The notes under the pieces are model-generated. The model was not told the DNA's origin. It saw only the letters and a program-made list of their open reading frames with translations, and did not search any database. Both the position numbers and the translations under genes were made by a program. Of a stretch of 64,000 bases of DNA, positions 44,816-53,785 are shown one piece after another. The DNA is from an uncultured Eubacteriales bacterium. GTDB taxonomy: Bacteria; Bacillota; Clostridia; Oscillospirales; CAG-272. The stretch covers positions 212,226 through 276,225 of the forward strand of contig CAOKER010000002.1 in assembly GCA_948467545.1 (NCBI GenBank). Reading direction: 5' to 3'. Position 1 is the first letter of the stretch. Every line of letters starts with the position of its first letter.

Positions 44816-45547
44816 ATGGCCGACAGGAGAATGTTTTCCAAAACAATTATAAACAGCGATAGCTTTCTTGACTTGCCGATAGCGTCGCAGCTTTTGTATT
44901 TTCATCTTTCCATGGACGCAGACGATGACGGCTTTGTTAATAAAACCAAGTCTATATTACGAACTGTAGGCTGTTCCGAAAATGATTTGATAAAGCTGAT
45001 AAAAGAAAAATTTATTATTCCGTTTGAATCGGGAATAATAGTGATAAGACACTGGAGGGTACACAATTACATAAAAAAAGACCGATATAAACCGACGGTT
45101 TATATCAATGAAAAATCGAAATTGTCAGCGGATGAAACCGGCGCGTATATAGAATGCAATCAGTCCGACGGTTCCGAGGCGGTTCCAAATCGGTTCCGAA
45201 GCGGTTCCGCTTCGGAGACACAGGATAGGACAGAGTTAGAGTCAGGTAAGAGTAAGGGTAATATTATGGGGGAAAAATTCGGAGAATTTTTCCCGACAAA
45301 AACAAAACGATTTGTTCCGCCCTCTTCGGAAGAGGTTAGAAAATACTGTGCGGAGAGGGAGAACGGTATAAACGCCGATAACTTTATTGACTATTACACG
45401 GCTAACGGCTGGATGGTCGGTAAAAACAAAATGAAAGACTGGAGGGCTGCAGTTCGTACATGGGAAAAGCGGGGCGGGGAAAACAGCGCTTACATGCGGG
45501 AATCGAAAGAAACGCCGTTCCGTATACAGGGCGGCTTACATCTGTAA
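44816..45547 (+). CDS. Phage-type replisome organiser (DnaD-like) protein
   Basis: A 243-residue protein starting MADRRMFSKTIINSDSFLDL. The N-terminal 100 residues (FHLSMDADDDGFVNKTKSIL, then VIRHWRVHNYIKKDRYKPTV) form the winged-helix-like region of phage replisome organisers. The C-terminus, PPSSEEVRKYCAERE and NGWMVGKNKMKDWRAAVRTW, is the small DnaD-like tail common in these proteins. They bind a phage origin and recruit the helicase loader. AGGGAGA lies about five bases before this ATG; the longer frame upstream reads through the repeats and is rejected. The partner loader follows 24 bases later. Confidence 0.85.
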   Translation: MADRRMFSKTIINSDSFLDLPIASQLLYFHLSMDADDDGFVNKTKSILRTVGCSENDLIKLIKEKFIIPFESGIIVIRHWRVHNYIKKDRYKPTVYINEKSKLSADETGAYIECNQSDGSEAVPNRFRSGSASETQDRTELESGKSKGNIMGEKFGEFFPTKTKRFVPPSSEEVRKYCAERENGINADNFIDYYTANGWMVGKNKMKDWRAAVRTWEKRGGENSAYMRESKETPFRIQGGLHL

Positions 45548-45571
45548 TACAGACCGAAAGGAGTATATCAC

Positions 45572-46459
45572 ATGCAGATAACAGACGAGGCAATTCTTCG
45601 GCTTATGGGACGCGAGGAGTTTAGAGCGGCGTTCGAGGCTGAAAGCAACGGAAAACGCAGCGCCGAAGATATGCTGCAAAGGGAAAAAGAAAACTGCGAG
45701 CTTCTGTGCGGAAAGATAAACGGACAGCCCGGAGTTCTGAATCAAAGCGACGGCTATAACTGCCCTCTGTGTATGAACCGCGGCTATACGCTTGTACCTG
45801 AGAGGTGCGGCAGCACATACAATACCCGAATGGTGATATGCAGATGCAGAACTGTCCGGGACGCAATCGCGCGGCTGGATAAAAGCGGACTGAGCGACGC
45901 CGTGCACAAATACACGCTTGAGGGATACATCGCGGCCGAGCCGTGGCAGAAAAATATTCTTGACAAGGCGAGGAGCTATCTTTCGGACGGCGGAGACGCG
46001 TGGTTTTTTATCGGCGGACAGTCCGGATGCGGCAAAACTCATATATGCACAGCCGTTACGGTCAATCTCTTAAAACGCGGAAACAACGCGCGGTACATGC
46101 TCTGGCGCGAGGAATCAAGCCGATTGAAATCTATGGCGAACAGTGCGGAACGGGACGCGGCGGCAGACGTATTCCGCGGTGCGGACGTGCTTTACATAGA
46201 CGACCTTTTCAAGACCGGAAGAGACAGGCAGACCGGGGAGGCGGCGCCGAGAGAAGCCGATATTAATCTTGCTTTTGAGATTATAAACAGCCGTTACATG
46301 AAAAATAAAATTACCGTGATTTCTTCGGAATATTCGCTTGAGAAAATCACGGAATTCGACGAGGCGACAGGAGGGAGAATAAAAGAACGGTGCGGAGATT
46401 ATCACGTCAGTATCGCGCCGGACAAGAATAAAAATTACAGATTTAAGTCCGTCGTTTAA
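45572..46459 (+). CDS. DnaC-like helicase loader (AAA+ ATPase)
   Basis: A 295-residue protein. A zinc-type cysteine cluster (CPLCMNRG near 64, CRCR near 91) is followed by an AAA+ domain with Walker A FIGGQSGCGKTHICTAV near 148 and Walker B DVLYIDDLFKTG near 208. These are features of DnaC/DnaI-type loaders from phages and Clostridia, which place the replicative helicase on DNA. GAAAGGAG is nine bases upstream of the ATG. With the preceding gene it forms a two-gene replication module lying between tRNA-Gly and the trp operon. Confidence 0.88.
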   Translation: MQITDEAILRLMGREEFRAAFEAESNGKRSAEDMLQREKENCELLCGKINGQPGVLNQSDGYNCPLCMNRGYTLVPERCGSTYNTRMVICRCRTVRDAIARLDKSGLSDAVHKYTLEGYIAAEPWQKNILDKARSYLSDGGDAWFFIGGQSGCGKTHICTAVTVNLLKRGNNARYMLWREESSRLKSMANSAERDAAADVFRGADVLYIDDLFKTGRDRQTGEAAPREADINLAFEIINSRYMKNKITVISSEYSLEKITEFDEATGGRIKERCGDYHVSIAPDKNKNYRFKSVV

Positions 46460-46485
46460 GGCAGGAAAAAAATTAAAAAAAACTC

Positions 46486-46514
46486 TTGACAAATCAGACT
46501 GACGGTAGTAAAAT
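46486..46514 (+). promoter_or_regulatory. Promoter of the trp operon
   Basis: TTGACA, 17 bases, TAAAAT; the predicted start is at about 46521. Confidence 0.8.
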
Positions 46515-46520
46515 AAAGAT

Positions 46521-46805
46521 AAATTTATTCAAACCGTTGAAGCGGAGATAACGATGATGATGCTTCCACAGAGAGCCTGTGCTGCTGAGAATCGGGTGAA
46601 AAACAAGTCATCAAATGGACCGCTGAGGGTGCAGTCAAAGGAGCTTTTGATCCGAGTATTCTGCAACGTACGGCACGCGTCAGCTGCCGGGGATATTATC
46701 AGTATCCTGCCGAGGGTATGGCTTTTGCCGTAAAATCAAGGTGGCACCGCGGATAAGATTTTATTCGTCCTTGACAGATTTTAAAATTCTGTCGGGGACT
46801 TTTTT
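46521..46805 (+). promoter_or_regulatory. T-box riboswitch, tryptophan specific
   Basis: The leader has a long stem I region ending in ATCAAATGGACC, where TGG at 46616-46618 followed by A is in specifier position and reads tryptophan. The T-box proper, AAGGTGGCACCGCGG (to 46752), follows. The terminator GTCCTTGACAGA/TCTGTCGGGGAC (46767-46799) then a T run completes it. Uncharged tRNA-Trp should stabilise the antiterminator and switch on trpEGDCF. Confidence 0.93.
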
Positions 46806-46833
46806 GTTTTCCGGCGGAAAGAGAGGAAACAAA

Positions 46834-48297
46834 ATGATTACGCCCGATTTGAACCGAATTAAAGAATATGCTGCCGGCGGAATGTATAAAACGGTGCCTG
46901 TCAGCATGGAGATTTTGTCCGATATTAAGACGCCCATCGAGGTATTGCGGATTTTACAGAATGTTTCGGGACATTGTTATATGCTTGAATCTGTCGCGGG
47001 AAATGAACAGTGGGGCAGATATACATTTTTAGGCTACGATCCCAAGCTTGAGATTACATGCTTAAACGGACATATGAAAATCGGCTCACTGCACTTTGAC
47101 ACGGACAATCCCGGAAAATATATTATGCAGGTGCTTGACGAGCATAAAAGTCCGAAAATAAGCGGTCTTCCTTCCTTTACGGGAGGACTTGTCGGATACT
47201 TTTCCTATGACTGGCTGAAGTATTCCGAGCCGTCGCTGAAGCTTGAGGCTGAGGATACGGAGGGGTTTAAAGACGCCGATTTGATGCTTTTTGATAAGGT
47301 TATCGCGTTTGATAACTTCAGGCAAAAAATAATTTTGATTGTAAATATATCGCTTGATAATTATCGGACCGAATATAACCGTGCACTTATCGAGCTTGAG
47401 GGGATGGCGTCTCTTATAACGCGCGGAGCTTCGGGGGAATATGTTCCGGGGAAAATGAAATCGGATTTTGTACCGCTCTTTACCCGTGAAGAGTATTGCG
47501 AGATGGTGAACAAGGCAAAGCACCATATTAAAGAGGGAGATATTTTCCAGATTGTTTTATCTAACAGGCTGGAAGCGGATTTTGAAGGCTCTCTGCTCGG
47601 AGCGTACCGTATTTTGCGTACGCTGAATCCGTCTCCGTATATGTTTTACTTTTCCGGCTCTGATATGGAGGTTGCGGGGGCGTCTCCGGAAACGCTTGTC
47701 AAGCTTGAAGACGGTGTGCTTCACACGTTTCCTCTTGCGGGGACGAGACCGAGAGGAAAAACGGCGGAAGAGGATTTGAAGCTTGAAAAGGCTCTGCTTT
47801 CCGATGAAAAAGAACTTGCGGAGCATAACATGCTTGTTGATCTCGGAAGAAACGATCTTGGGAAGATCAGTCGCTTCGGCAGTGTGAGCGTTGAAAAATA
47901 TCACTGTATAGAACGTTTTTCGCATGTAATGCATATCGGTTCTACCGTAAGAGGAGAGATAGCGAAGGGCCAAGCGGCAATTGACGCGGTTAATGCGGTG
48001 CTTCCCGCGGGAACTCTTTCCGGAGCTCCTAAAATCAGGGCCTGCCGGCTTATCGATGATTTGGAAAAGAGTAAGCGCGGAATATACGGCGGAGCTATCG
48101 GGTATCTGGATTTTACCGGGAATTTAGATACATGCATCGCGATTCGGATTATGTATAAGAAAAACGGAAAAGTTTTCGTCAGAAGCGGAGCCGGAATCGT
48201 TTACGATTCCGTGCCCGAAAACGAATATACAGAGTGTATTAACAAAGCGGCGGCGGTTGTTAAAGCGATACGGACCGCACAGGAAGAAAACCTTTGA
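46834..48297 (+). CDS. trpE: Anthranilate synthase component I
   Basis: TrpE converts chorismate to anthranilate with ammonia from TrpG. From MITPDLNRIKEYAAGG it has 487 residues, the usual length. YMLESVAGNEQWGRYTF near residue 49 holds the tryptophan feedback site (LES motif). The chorismate-binding C-half includes LVDLGRNDLGKISRFGSV near 332 and AVLPAGTLSGAPKIRAC near 388. The ATG at 46834 has AGAGG seven bases upstream; an in-frame GTG at 46741 lies in the T-box and is rejected. First gene of the trp operon. Confidence 0.96.
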   Translation: MITPDLNRIKEYAAGGMYKTVPVSMEILSDIKTPIEVLRILQNVSGHCYMLESVAGNEQWGRYTFLGYDPKLEITCLNGHMKIGSLHFDTDNPGKYIMQVLDEHKSPKISGLPSFTGGLVGYFSYDWLKYSEPSLKLEAEDTEGFKDADLMLFDKVIAFDNFRQKIILIVNISLDNYRTEYNRALIELEGMASLITRGASGEYVPGKMKSDFVPLFTREEYCEMVNKAKHHIKEGDIFQIVLSNRLEADFEGSLLGAYRILRTLNPSPYMFYFSGSDMEVAGASPETLVKLEDGVLHTFPLAGTRPRGKTAEEDLKLEKALLSDEKELAEHNMLVDLGRNDLGKISRFGSVSVEKYHCIERFSHVMHIGSTVRGEIAKGQAAIDAVNAVLPAGTLSGAPKIRACRLIDDLEKSKRGIYGGAIGYLDFTGNLDTCIAIRIMYKKNGKVFVRSGAGIVYDSVPENEYTECINKAAAVVKAIRTAQEENL

Positions 48298-48299
48298 AG

Positions 48300-48420
48300 A
48301 AAGAACATCTGAAGGAGAAAAGTTTTTCGGACCGATAGCTCGGACCGATAGTTTGAACCGATAGTTTGAACTGATAGTTTAAACCGATAGTTCGAACCGA
48401 TACTTCGGACCGATATGTAT
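48300..48420. repeat. 12-bp GAACCGATAGTT tandem repeat between trpE and trpG
   Basis: About eight copies of GAACCGATAGTT with single-base changes run from 48327 to 48415. Before it, TTTGAAGAAAGAACA and TCTGAAGGAGAAAAG look like an older duplication that includes the trpE stop codon TGA. Confidence 0.88.
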
Positions 48421-48469
48421 GTTTTAATTTTCGTATTCGTCTGAATGCGGGAAAGGTATTTTTACGGTT

Positions 48470-49048
48470 ATGATTATATTGATAGACAACTATGACAGTT
48501 TTTCTTATAATTTATATCAGCTTATCGGCTCGATTGAGCCTGACATAAAGGTAGTGCGAAATGACGAGTTTACATCCGAGCAGCTTGCGGCCATGTCGCC
48601 CGAAGCGATTATTATTTCTCCGGGCCCCGGCAGACCGGAGGACGCCGGTATCTGTATCGATACCGTCAAAAAGCTTGGAAGCCGCATTCCGATTCTCGGA
48701 GTGTGTCTCGGACATCAGGCGATTTGCGCCGCCTTTGGTGCGGTGGTGTCATATGCTAAAGAGCTTATGCACGGAAAAGCGTCTGCGGCCTCTCTCGATA
48801 CTGCATGTCCGATTTTTTCGGGCTGTCCGCGCGAGATTTCCGTCGCGAGGTATCATTCTCTTGCCGTCGCCGCGGAATCTCTTCCGGCATGTCTGCAATC
48901 GGTTGCCGAAACAAAGGATGGAGAAATAATGGCGGTACGGCATATCAAATACGATATTTACGGGCTGCAGTTTCATCCGGAATCTGTTTTGACGCCTGAG
49001 GGGACGAAAATTCTGAATAATTTTGTAAGGATTGCAAAGAAAATATAA
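48470..49048 (+). CDS. trpG: Anthranilate synthase component II (glutamine amidotransferase)
   Basis: TrpG releases ammonia from glutamine for TrpE. The 192-residue protein starts MIILIDNYDSFSYNLYQLIG. The catalytic cysteine is in ILGVCLGHQAICAAFG near 79; the His-Glu pair is in LQFHPESVLTPEG near 171. The usual length and operon place. Confidence 0.96.
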   Translation: MIILIDNYDSFSYNLYQLIGSIEPDIKVVRNDEFTSEQLAAMSPEAIIISPGPGRPEDAGICIDTVKKLGSRIPILGVCLGHQAICAAFGAVVSYAKELMHGKASAASLDTACPIFSGCPREISVARYHSLAVAAESLPACLQSVAETKDGEIMAVRHIKYDIYGLQFHPESVLTPEGTKILNNFVRIAKKI

Positions 49049-49070
49049 CTAAAAAAGGTATGGTAATGAA

Positions 49071-50093
49071 ATGATTAAAAAAGCTATTGAAAAAATTGTT
49101 GATAAACAGGACCTCACGTATGAGGAAGCGTATACAGTCATGAACGAAATAATGGACGGAGAAACGTCGGCAATTCAGAACGCGGCATTTCTTGCGGCTC
49201 TGTCGACGAAAAGTACAAAGGCGGAAACAATTGACGAGATTTCCGGCTGCGCCGCAGCGATGAGAGAGCATGCGGAAAAGGTAGAGCATGATTTTTCGGT
49301 GCTTGAAATTGTGGGAACCGGAGGAGACGGAGCCGGGAGCTTTAATATATCTACAACGGCAGCTTTGGTGACGGCTTCCGCGGGAGTCAAGGTCGCAAAG
49401 CACGGCAACAGAGCCGCTTCCTCAAAATGCGGCACCGCGGATTGTCTTGAGGCTTTGGGGGTGAATATAAATCAGGAACCGAAGGCGTGTGTTTCACTGC
49501 TTGACGAAGTGGGTATATGTTTCTTTTTCGCGCAGAAATATCACACGTCGATGAAATATGTAGGGGCTATACGCAGGGAGCTCGGTATTCGTACGGTATT
49601 CAACATTCTCGGTCCGCTGACGAATCCCGCGTCTCCGGAAATGCAGCTTCTCGGCGTTTACGACGAATCGCTTGTCCGGCCGCTTGCAAGAGTGCTGAAC
49701 AGTTTGGGTGTAAAACGCGGAATGGTTGTTTACGGACAGGATAAGCTTGATGAAATTTCAATGAGCGCGCCGACGACTGTATGCGAGCTTAATTGCGGCA
49801 GTTATTACAGCTATATTCTCGCTCCGGAAGATTTTGGCTTTGAAAGATGCCGGAAATCGGAATTGACAGGCGGAACTCCGTCGGAAAACGCCGCTATAAC
49901 AAGAAATATACTCGGCGGAGAAAAGGGGCCTAAGAGGAACGCCGTGCTGATTAATGCGGGCGCCGCGCTTTATATTGCGGGCAAATCGAAGTCTGTTAAA
50001 GAGGGAATTGAGCTTGCGGCCGCTCAGATAGACAGCGGCGCGGCGCTGAGAACGCTTGACGGTTTTGCTGCCGCGTCATTGCAGCCGCGTTAA
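49071..50093 (+). CDS. trpD: Anthranilate phosphoribosyltransferase
   Basis: TrpD adds PRPP to anthranilate. The 340-residue protein has the PRPP motif [16 protein letters not shown] near residue 80 and [20 protein letters not shown] near 108. [17 protein letters not shown] near 180 is the anthranilate region. AAAGG lies 12 bases before the ATG. It is not fused to trpG. Confidence 0.96.
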   Translation: MIKKAIEKIVDKQDLTYEEAYTVMNEIMDGETSAIQNAAFLAALSTKSTKAETIDEISGCAAAMREHAEKVEHDFSVLEIVGTGGDGAGSFNISTTAALVTASAGVKVAKHGNRAASSKCGTADCLEALGVNINQEPKACVSLLDEVGICFFFAQKYHTSMKYVGAIRRELGIRTVFNILGPLTNPASPEMQLLGVYDESLVRPLARVLNSLGVKRGMVVYGQDKLDEISMSAPTTVCELNCGSYYSYILAPEDFGFERCRKSELTGGTPSENAAITRNILGGEKGPKRNAVLINAGAALYIAGKSKSVKEGIELAAAQIDSGAALRTLDGFAAASLQPR

Positions 50094-50144
50094 ATTGAGG
50101 CGGCGCGGGAGCATATAATTCAGCTGAGTTATACCGATGAAAGA

Positions 50145-50340
50145 CGGGGCGGAATCTGCTGCCGAATCGGTCCGACATCCGAAAAACGGAGACAGAACCC
50201 GCCGCCGAATCGGTCCGACACCTGAAAAACGGAGACAGAACCCGCCGCCGAATCGTTCCGACATCCGAAAAACGGAGACAGAACCTGCCGTCGACCGATT
50301 CAACGTCCGAAACACGAAGCGGAACCCGCCGCTTACGGAT
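50145..50340. repeat. 43-bp tandem repeat between trpD and trpC
   Basis: Copies start at 50161, 50204 and 50247, each beginning GCCGAATCGGTCCGACA; a fourth, more diverged, starts near 50290 and a partial one precedes the first. The period is exactly 43. The array occupies most of the 316-base spacer. The 83-residue plus-strand frame through it is an artefact. Confidence 0.93.
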
Positions 50341-50409
50341 ATAGATGCGGGGTATATCTTTCGTTTAGTTATAGGGAGGAAGTCTTAACGGGGAAAGACT
50401 GTAAATAGT

Positions 50410-51207
50410 ATGAGTACAATTCTTGACGAGATTGCGGAATATACCGCGGAGAGAATCGCTGTCGAAAAAAAATCGCTGCCGCTATCCGAAATTAAGCGCA
50501 GAGCCCTTATGATGCGGAGCAGAGATGATTTTCCGTTTGAAAAGGCGCTTTCCGAGGGTGGGATGTCCTTTATCTGCGAATGTAAAAAGGCGTCTCCGTC
50601 AAAAGGGATTATATCGTCCGATTTTAATTATCTGCAGATTGCAAAGGAATATGACGCTGCCGGAGCCGCGTGTATCTCCGTCCTTACCGAGCCCAAATGG
50701 TTTCTGGGAGAGGACAGGTATCTTTCCGAGATTGCCGAGGCGGTTTCCGTCCCGTGTCTGCGGAAGGATTTTACGGTCGACGAATATATGATATATCAGG
50801 CGAAGCTTCTCGGCGCGTCCGCTGTTTTGCTTATATGTTCATTGCTTGACCGAAAAACTTTAGAAGAATATATTCGGATATGCGATACGCTCGGCATGTC
50901 GGCATTGGTTGAAGCTCACAATGAGGATGAAATATACTCGGCTCTCCATGTCGGGGCGCGTATTATAGGTGTAAACAACAGAAATCTTAAAAACTTTACC
51001 GTGGATTTTGATAACTGTCTCAGGCTTCGGCGTCTTGTTCCCGATAATGTTATTTTTGTCGCCGAGAGCGGGATTCGTAATCGTGCGGATATAATAAAAC
51101 TGACAGAAAACGGAGTTGACGCGGTTTTAATAGGCGAGACGCTGATGCGGGCTCATAATAAAAAGGCTGTGCTGGATTCTCTTTCGGGACGGGATGAAGC
51201 TTCGTAA
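50410..51207 (+). CDS. trpC: Indole-3-glycerol phosphate synthase
   Basis: TrpC forms the indole ring from CdRP. A 265-residue TIM barrel: FICECKKASPSKGII near residue 54 (catalytic lysine), VPCLRKDFTVDEYMIYQA near 114, IGVNNRNLKNFTVD near 185 and VAESGIRNRADI near 216. Standard size, not fused to trpF. Confidence 0.96.
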   Translation: MSTILDEIAEYTAERIAVEKKSLPLSEIKRRALMMRSRDDFPFEKALSEGGMSFICECKKASPSKGIISSDFNYLQIAKEYDAAGAACISVLTEPKWFLGEDRYLSEIAEAVSVPCLRKDFTVDEYMIYQAKLLGASAVLLICSLLDRKTLEEYIRICDTLGMSALVEAHNEDEIYSALHVGARIIGVNNRNLKNFTVDFDNCLRLRRLVPDNVIFVAESGIRNRADIIKLTENGVDAVLIGETLMRAHNKKAVLDSLSGRDEAS

Positions 51208-51312
51208 CGAATATAATTTTTGTTGGGAATGCGCCGCTTTTTGTCAAAATCAAAACAGTATGCTTTTGGAAGCGGGATATTTAAGGTGTGTGCGAGGAGT
51301 ACGGTCGGTGTG

Positions 51313-51924
51313 ATGACAAAAATAAAAATATGCGGACTTTCACGGGCGTGTGATATAGAATATGCAAACGCGCTTCTGCCCGATTTTATAGGCTTTGTTT
51401 TTTTTCCGAGAAGCAGAAGATTCGTGGACGAACAGAAAGCACGTGAGCTGAAAACGGCGTTGGACAGGAGAATCAAGGCTGTGGGAGTTTTTGTAAACGC
51501 ACCGCCGGAGTTTATATGCAGACTGTATACCGACGGAATTATCGACTGTGCCCAGCTGCACGGCGCGGAAGATAATACGTATATAAAAAATATCAAGTCA
51601 CTTTGCAGTGTTCCCGTTATAAAGGCGTTTTCCGTCCGCGGAGAACATGATATTGCTTCTGCCGAAATGTCATGCGCCGATTATGTTCTTCTTGACAACG
51701 GAGAAGGCGGGAGCGGCTGTTCCTTTGACTGGAATTTACTGCTTAAAATGAAAAGACCGTATTTCCTTGCAGGAGGCTTATCTCCGAAGAATATCTCGGA
51801 AGCGGCCTGCAGATTTCAGCCCTATGCCGTTGATGTAAGCTCCGGTGTTGAAACGGACGGCTTCAAGGATTTTGACAAGATGAAGCTTATTATTGAGACT
51901 GTGAGAGCAAGTCATACGTCTTAA
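51313..51924 (+). CDS. trpF: Phosphoribosylanthranilate isomerase
   Basis: TrpF isomerises PRA to CdRP. From MTKIKICGLSRACDIEYANA it has 203 residues, the family size. The catalytic cysteine is in KICGLSR at residues 5-11; the catalytic Asp and the barrel end FLAGGLSPKNI near 152 are visible. The open frame extends upstream to a TTG at 51220 without a ribosome site. Last gene of the operon; trpB and trpA do not follow. Confidence 0.94.
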   Translation: MTKIKICGLSRACDIEYANALLPDFIGFVFFPRSRRFVDEQKARELKTALDRRIKAVGVFVNAPPEFICRLYTDGIIDCAQLHGAEDNTYIKNIKSLCSVPVIKAFSVRGEHDIASAEMSCADYVLLDNGEGGSGCSFDWNLLLKMKRPYFLAGGLSPKNISEAACRFQPYAVDVSSGVETDGFKDFDKMKLIIETVRASHTS

Positions 51925-51965
51925 AATATTGAATATATATTTTTAATAAAATAATGAAAAAACAT

Positions 51966-52010
51966 AAGCAGACATAGAACACATTCGGTTTTATGTCTGC
52001 TTTCATTTTA
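51966..52010 (+). terminator. Terminator of the trp operon
   Basis: AAGCAGACATA and TATGTCTGCTT form an 11-bp perfect stem with a 15-base loop, followed by TCATTTTAAATTT. Confidence 0.88.
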
Positions 52011-52038
52011 AATTTGAAAAAGAATTTTTAAAAATATA

Positions 52039-52067
52039 TTGACAAATCTCTGAAAAAATTATATTAT
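52039..52067 (+). promoter_or_regulatory. Promoter of the radical-SAM/Cys-rich peptide unit
   Basis: TTGACA, 17 bases, TATTAT, directly after the trp terminator. The leader to the maturase is about 93 bases and very AT-rich. Confidence 0.85.
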
Positions 52068-52166
52068 AGAACTGAAATTATATGTAAAAATGCAATAATA
52101 AAGGATATTTTATCGGATTTGGTATACGTATGCGCTTTTAAAGTATACGGAAAGGCAGAGAAAATC

Positions 52167-53513
52167 ATGAAACAAAATGAAAATAATTTGCTTGAAAAAC
52201 GATTAAAAGTAAGTAAATATACTTTTTTTATTGAGTGGGATTACGGTTATCTCGTATATTCGTCCGCCACGGGAGCGCTTATAAAAATATGTCGGGAAAA
52301 ATATATAGATAAAACAAAAAATTTATTGGAAGGTTCCGAAGAAATTTATATGGATGACGATGACGAATATATTCGGACATTGTTCGATAACGGAATATTG
52401 GTTCCGTATGAACGGGACGAATTTTCGTATCAAAAATTTTTGTATGAACAGTCGATTGTAAACGACAGAATATTAAAACTGACACTGCTTACGACGCGTC
52501 AATGCAATTTAAGATGTATTTATTGTTATGAAGAGCATTCGGACAGGTTTATGAGTGACGAAACATATGCGGGCATTATAAACATGATTGATAATTTATT
52601 TTGTAATCGTGTTTATAACGGAGTCGGTATTTCTTTATTCGGCGGAGAGCCGTTTTATGATTTTGACAGAGTATATACCTTTCTGATAAATGTAAAAAAT
52701 ATCTGTGAAAAATATCAATGCAGTTATACATGCAATGCCACGACAAACGGAGTTCTCGTTACTCCGGAAAGATTTGAAAAGTTAATAAGCGCCGAATGCG
52801 CGAATTACCAAATTTCTATCGACGGAATTAAAGAAACGCACGATAAACACAGAGTGAAGGCGGACGGGAGCGGATCATGGGAACGTATAATGTCCAATTT
52901 AAAATATATGAAAGAAACTTCATATAACTTCCGAGTGGTTATCAGAACAAATTTTGACGAAGAAATTATCTGCAAAGCGGATGAATTTTACAGGTACATA
53001 AAAGAAAATTTTGATGACCGGCGTTTCGTTGTTTACTATGAGAATATTAAAAAATTGGGAGGAAAAAACGACGATGCCTTATTAACGATGAATAATGAAG
53101 AAAAAACAGCTGCGAATATTTCTGTATCGGAAGTTCTCGCAAAATATAATTTAAAATGTGAGCTGACAGAATCGAGAAGCTTGCCGTTCGGACAAATGTG
53201 TCCTGCCGTAAAGCATAATTCGTATATTATTGATTGTGACGGTACATTAATGAAATGTACGCTGGCGATAGACGACGAGGTTAATAAGGTAGGGCGAATT
53301 ACCGAAGACGGAGAGATTAAATTGGATTCCGATAAACTGTCAAAATGGATGATTCCGAATTGCGAACATGCCGAATGCAGGGAGTGCAGGCTTCTTCCGC
53401 TGTGCTTTGGGAGGAAATGTGTTAATGCGGCGGCTCACGGAGAACGTTTTTTTTGCAATTACACAATGCGTGAAACTGAGTTTCGGGAAATGCTTAAGAA
53501 AAGTCGGAGCTGA
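52167..53513 (+). CDS. Radical SAM/SPASM peptide maturase
   Basis: A 448-residue protein. Residues 1-90 form an N-terminal domain typical of peptide-modifying radical SAM enzymes, probably precursor binding (YLVYSSATGALIKICREKY). LLTTRQCNLRCIYCYEEHSD near 107-126 holds the CxxxCxxC that binds the SAM iron-sulfur cluster, and ISLFGGEPF near 153 is the SAM GGEP motif. The C-terminus is a SPASM domain with cysteines for auxiliary clusters, including CEHAECRECRLLPLCFGRKC near 405. It very likely modifies the peptide encoded 45 bases downstream. The gene is much richer in A and T than the trp and his genes around it, a hint of transfer. An in-frame TTG at 52119 lacks a ribosome site. Confidence 0.9.
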   Translation: MKQNENNLLEKRLKVSKYTFFIEWDYGYLVYSSATGALIKICREKYIDKTKNLLEGSEEIYMDDDDEYIRTLFDNGILVPYERDEFSYQKFLYEQSIVNDRILKLTLLTTRQCNLRCIYCYEEHSDRFMSDETYAGIINMIDNLFCNRVYNGVGISLFGGEPFYDFDRVYTFLINVKNICEKYQCSYTCNATTNGVLVTPERFEKLISAECANYQISIDGIKETHDKHRVKADGSGSWERIMSNLKYMKETSYNFRVVIRTNFDEEIICKADEFYRYIKENFDDRRFVVYYENIKKLGGKNDDALLTMNNEEKTAANISVSEVLAKYNLKCELTESRSLPFGQMCPAVKHNSYIIDCDGTLMKCTLAIDDEVNKVGRITEDGEIKLDSDKLSKWMIPNCEHAECRECRLLPLCFGRKCVNAAAHGERFFCNYTMRETEFREMLKKSRS

Positions 53514-53558
53514 GATTTCATGTGCTTGTGATAATAATTAATTTGGAGGGTGGTTTTA

Positions 53559-53753
53559 ATGGAAGTTTTAAGGGAAGCGTCAGCTTCGCCGACGGAAATC
53601 AGCGGTGCGGGCTGCGGGTGTGATTGTTCTTCCGGCGCGGGCTGTGGCTGCGATTGCGGTATCGGCGCGGGCTGCGGCTGCGATTGCAGTACAGGCGCGG
53701 GCTGCGGCTGTGACTGCACAAACGATGCGGAAACACAGAACTGCCGCGGCTGA
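53559..53753 (+). CDS. Cys-rich tandem-repeat precursor peptide (putative RiPP)
   Basis: A 64-residue peptide: leader MEVLREASASPTEIS, then four 10-residue repeats of GAGCGCDC plus a variable pair (SS, GI, ST, TN), then TNDAETQNCRG-like tail. There are three cysteines per repeat and one in the tail, 13 in all. Between repeats the GAGCGCDC codons differ only at silent third positions, while the last two codons change amino acids, so the core is under protein-level selection. GGAGGG lies eight bases before the ATG. It follows the radical-SAM gene and precedes a strong terminator. Thioether cross-links by the maturase are the natural guess; a metal-binding peptide is the alternative. No protease or exporter gene is adjacent. 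Confidence 0.85.
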   Translation: MEVLREASASPTEISGAGCGCDCSSGAGCGCDCGIGAGCGCDCSTGAGCGCDCTNDAETQNCRG

Positions 53754-53785
53754 TCTTTATTGAAAATGCAAGCGGAAAAAATCGG

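Noticed and set aside
44563..44905. Minus-strand repeat proteins rich in Cys, Val, Pro and Phe
   Set aside because: Antisense readings of the 18-bp repeats and of the replisome organiser gene.
46741..46833. GTG-initiated extension of trpE
   Set aside because: It begins inside the conserved T-box sequence and crosses the terminator; the ATG at 46834 has a good ribosome site.
50137..50388. 83-residue plus-strand repeat protein between trpD and trpC
   Set aside because: It reads the 43-bp array, whose period is not a multiple of three, so no consistent protein repeat results.
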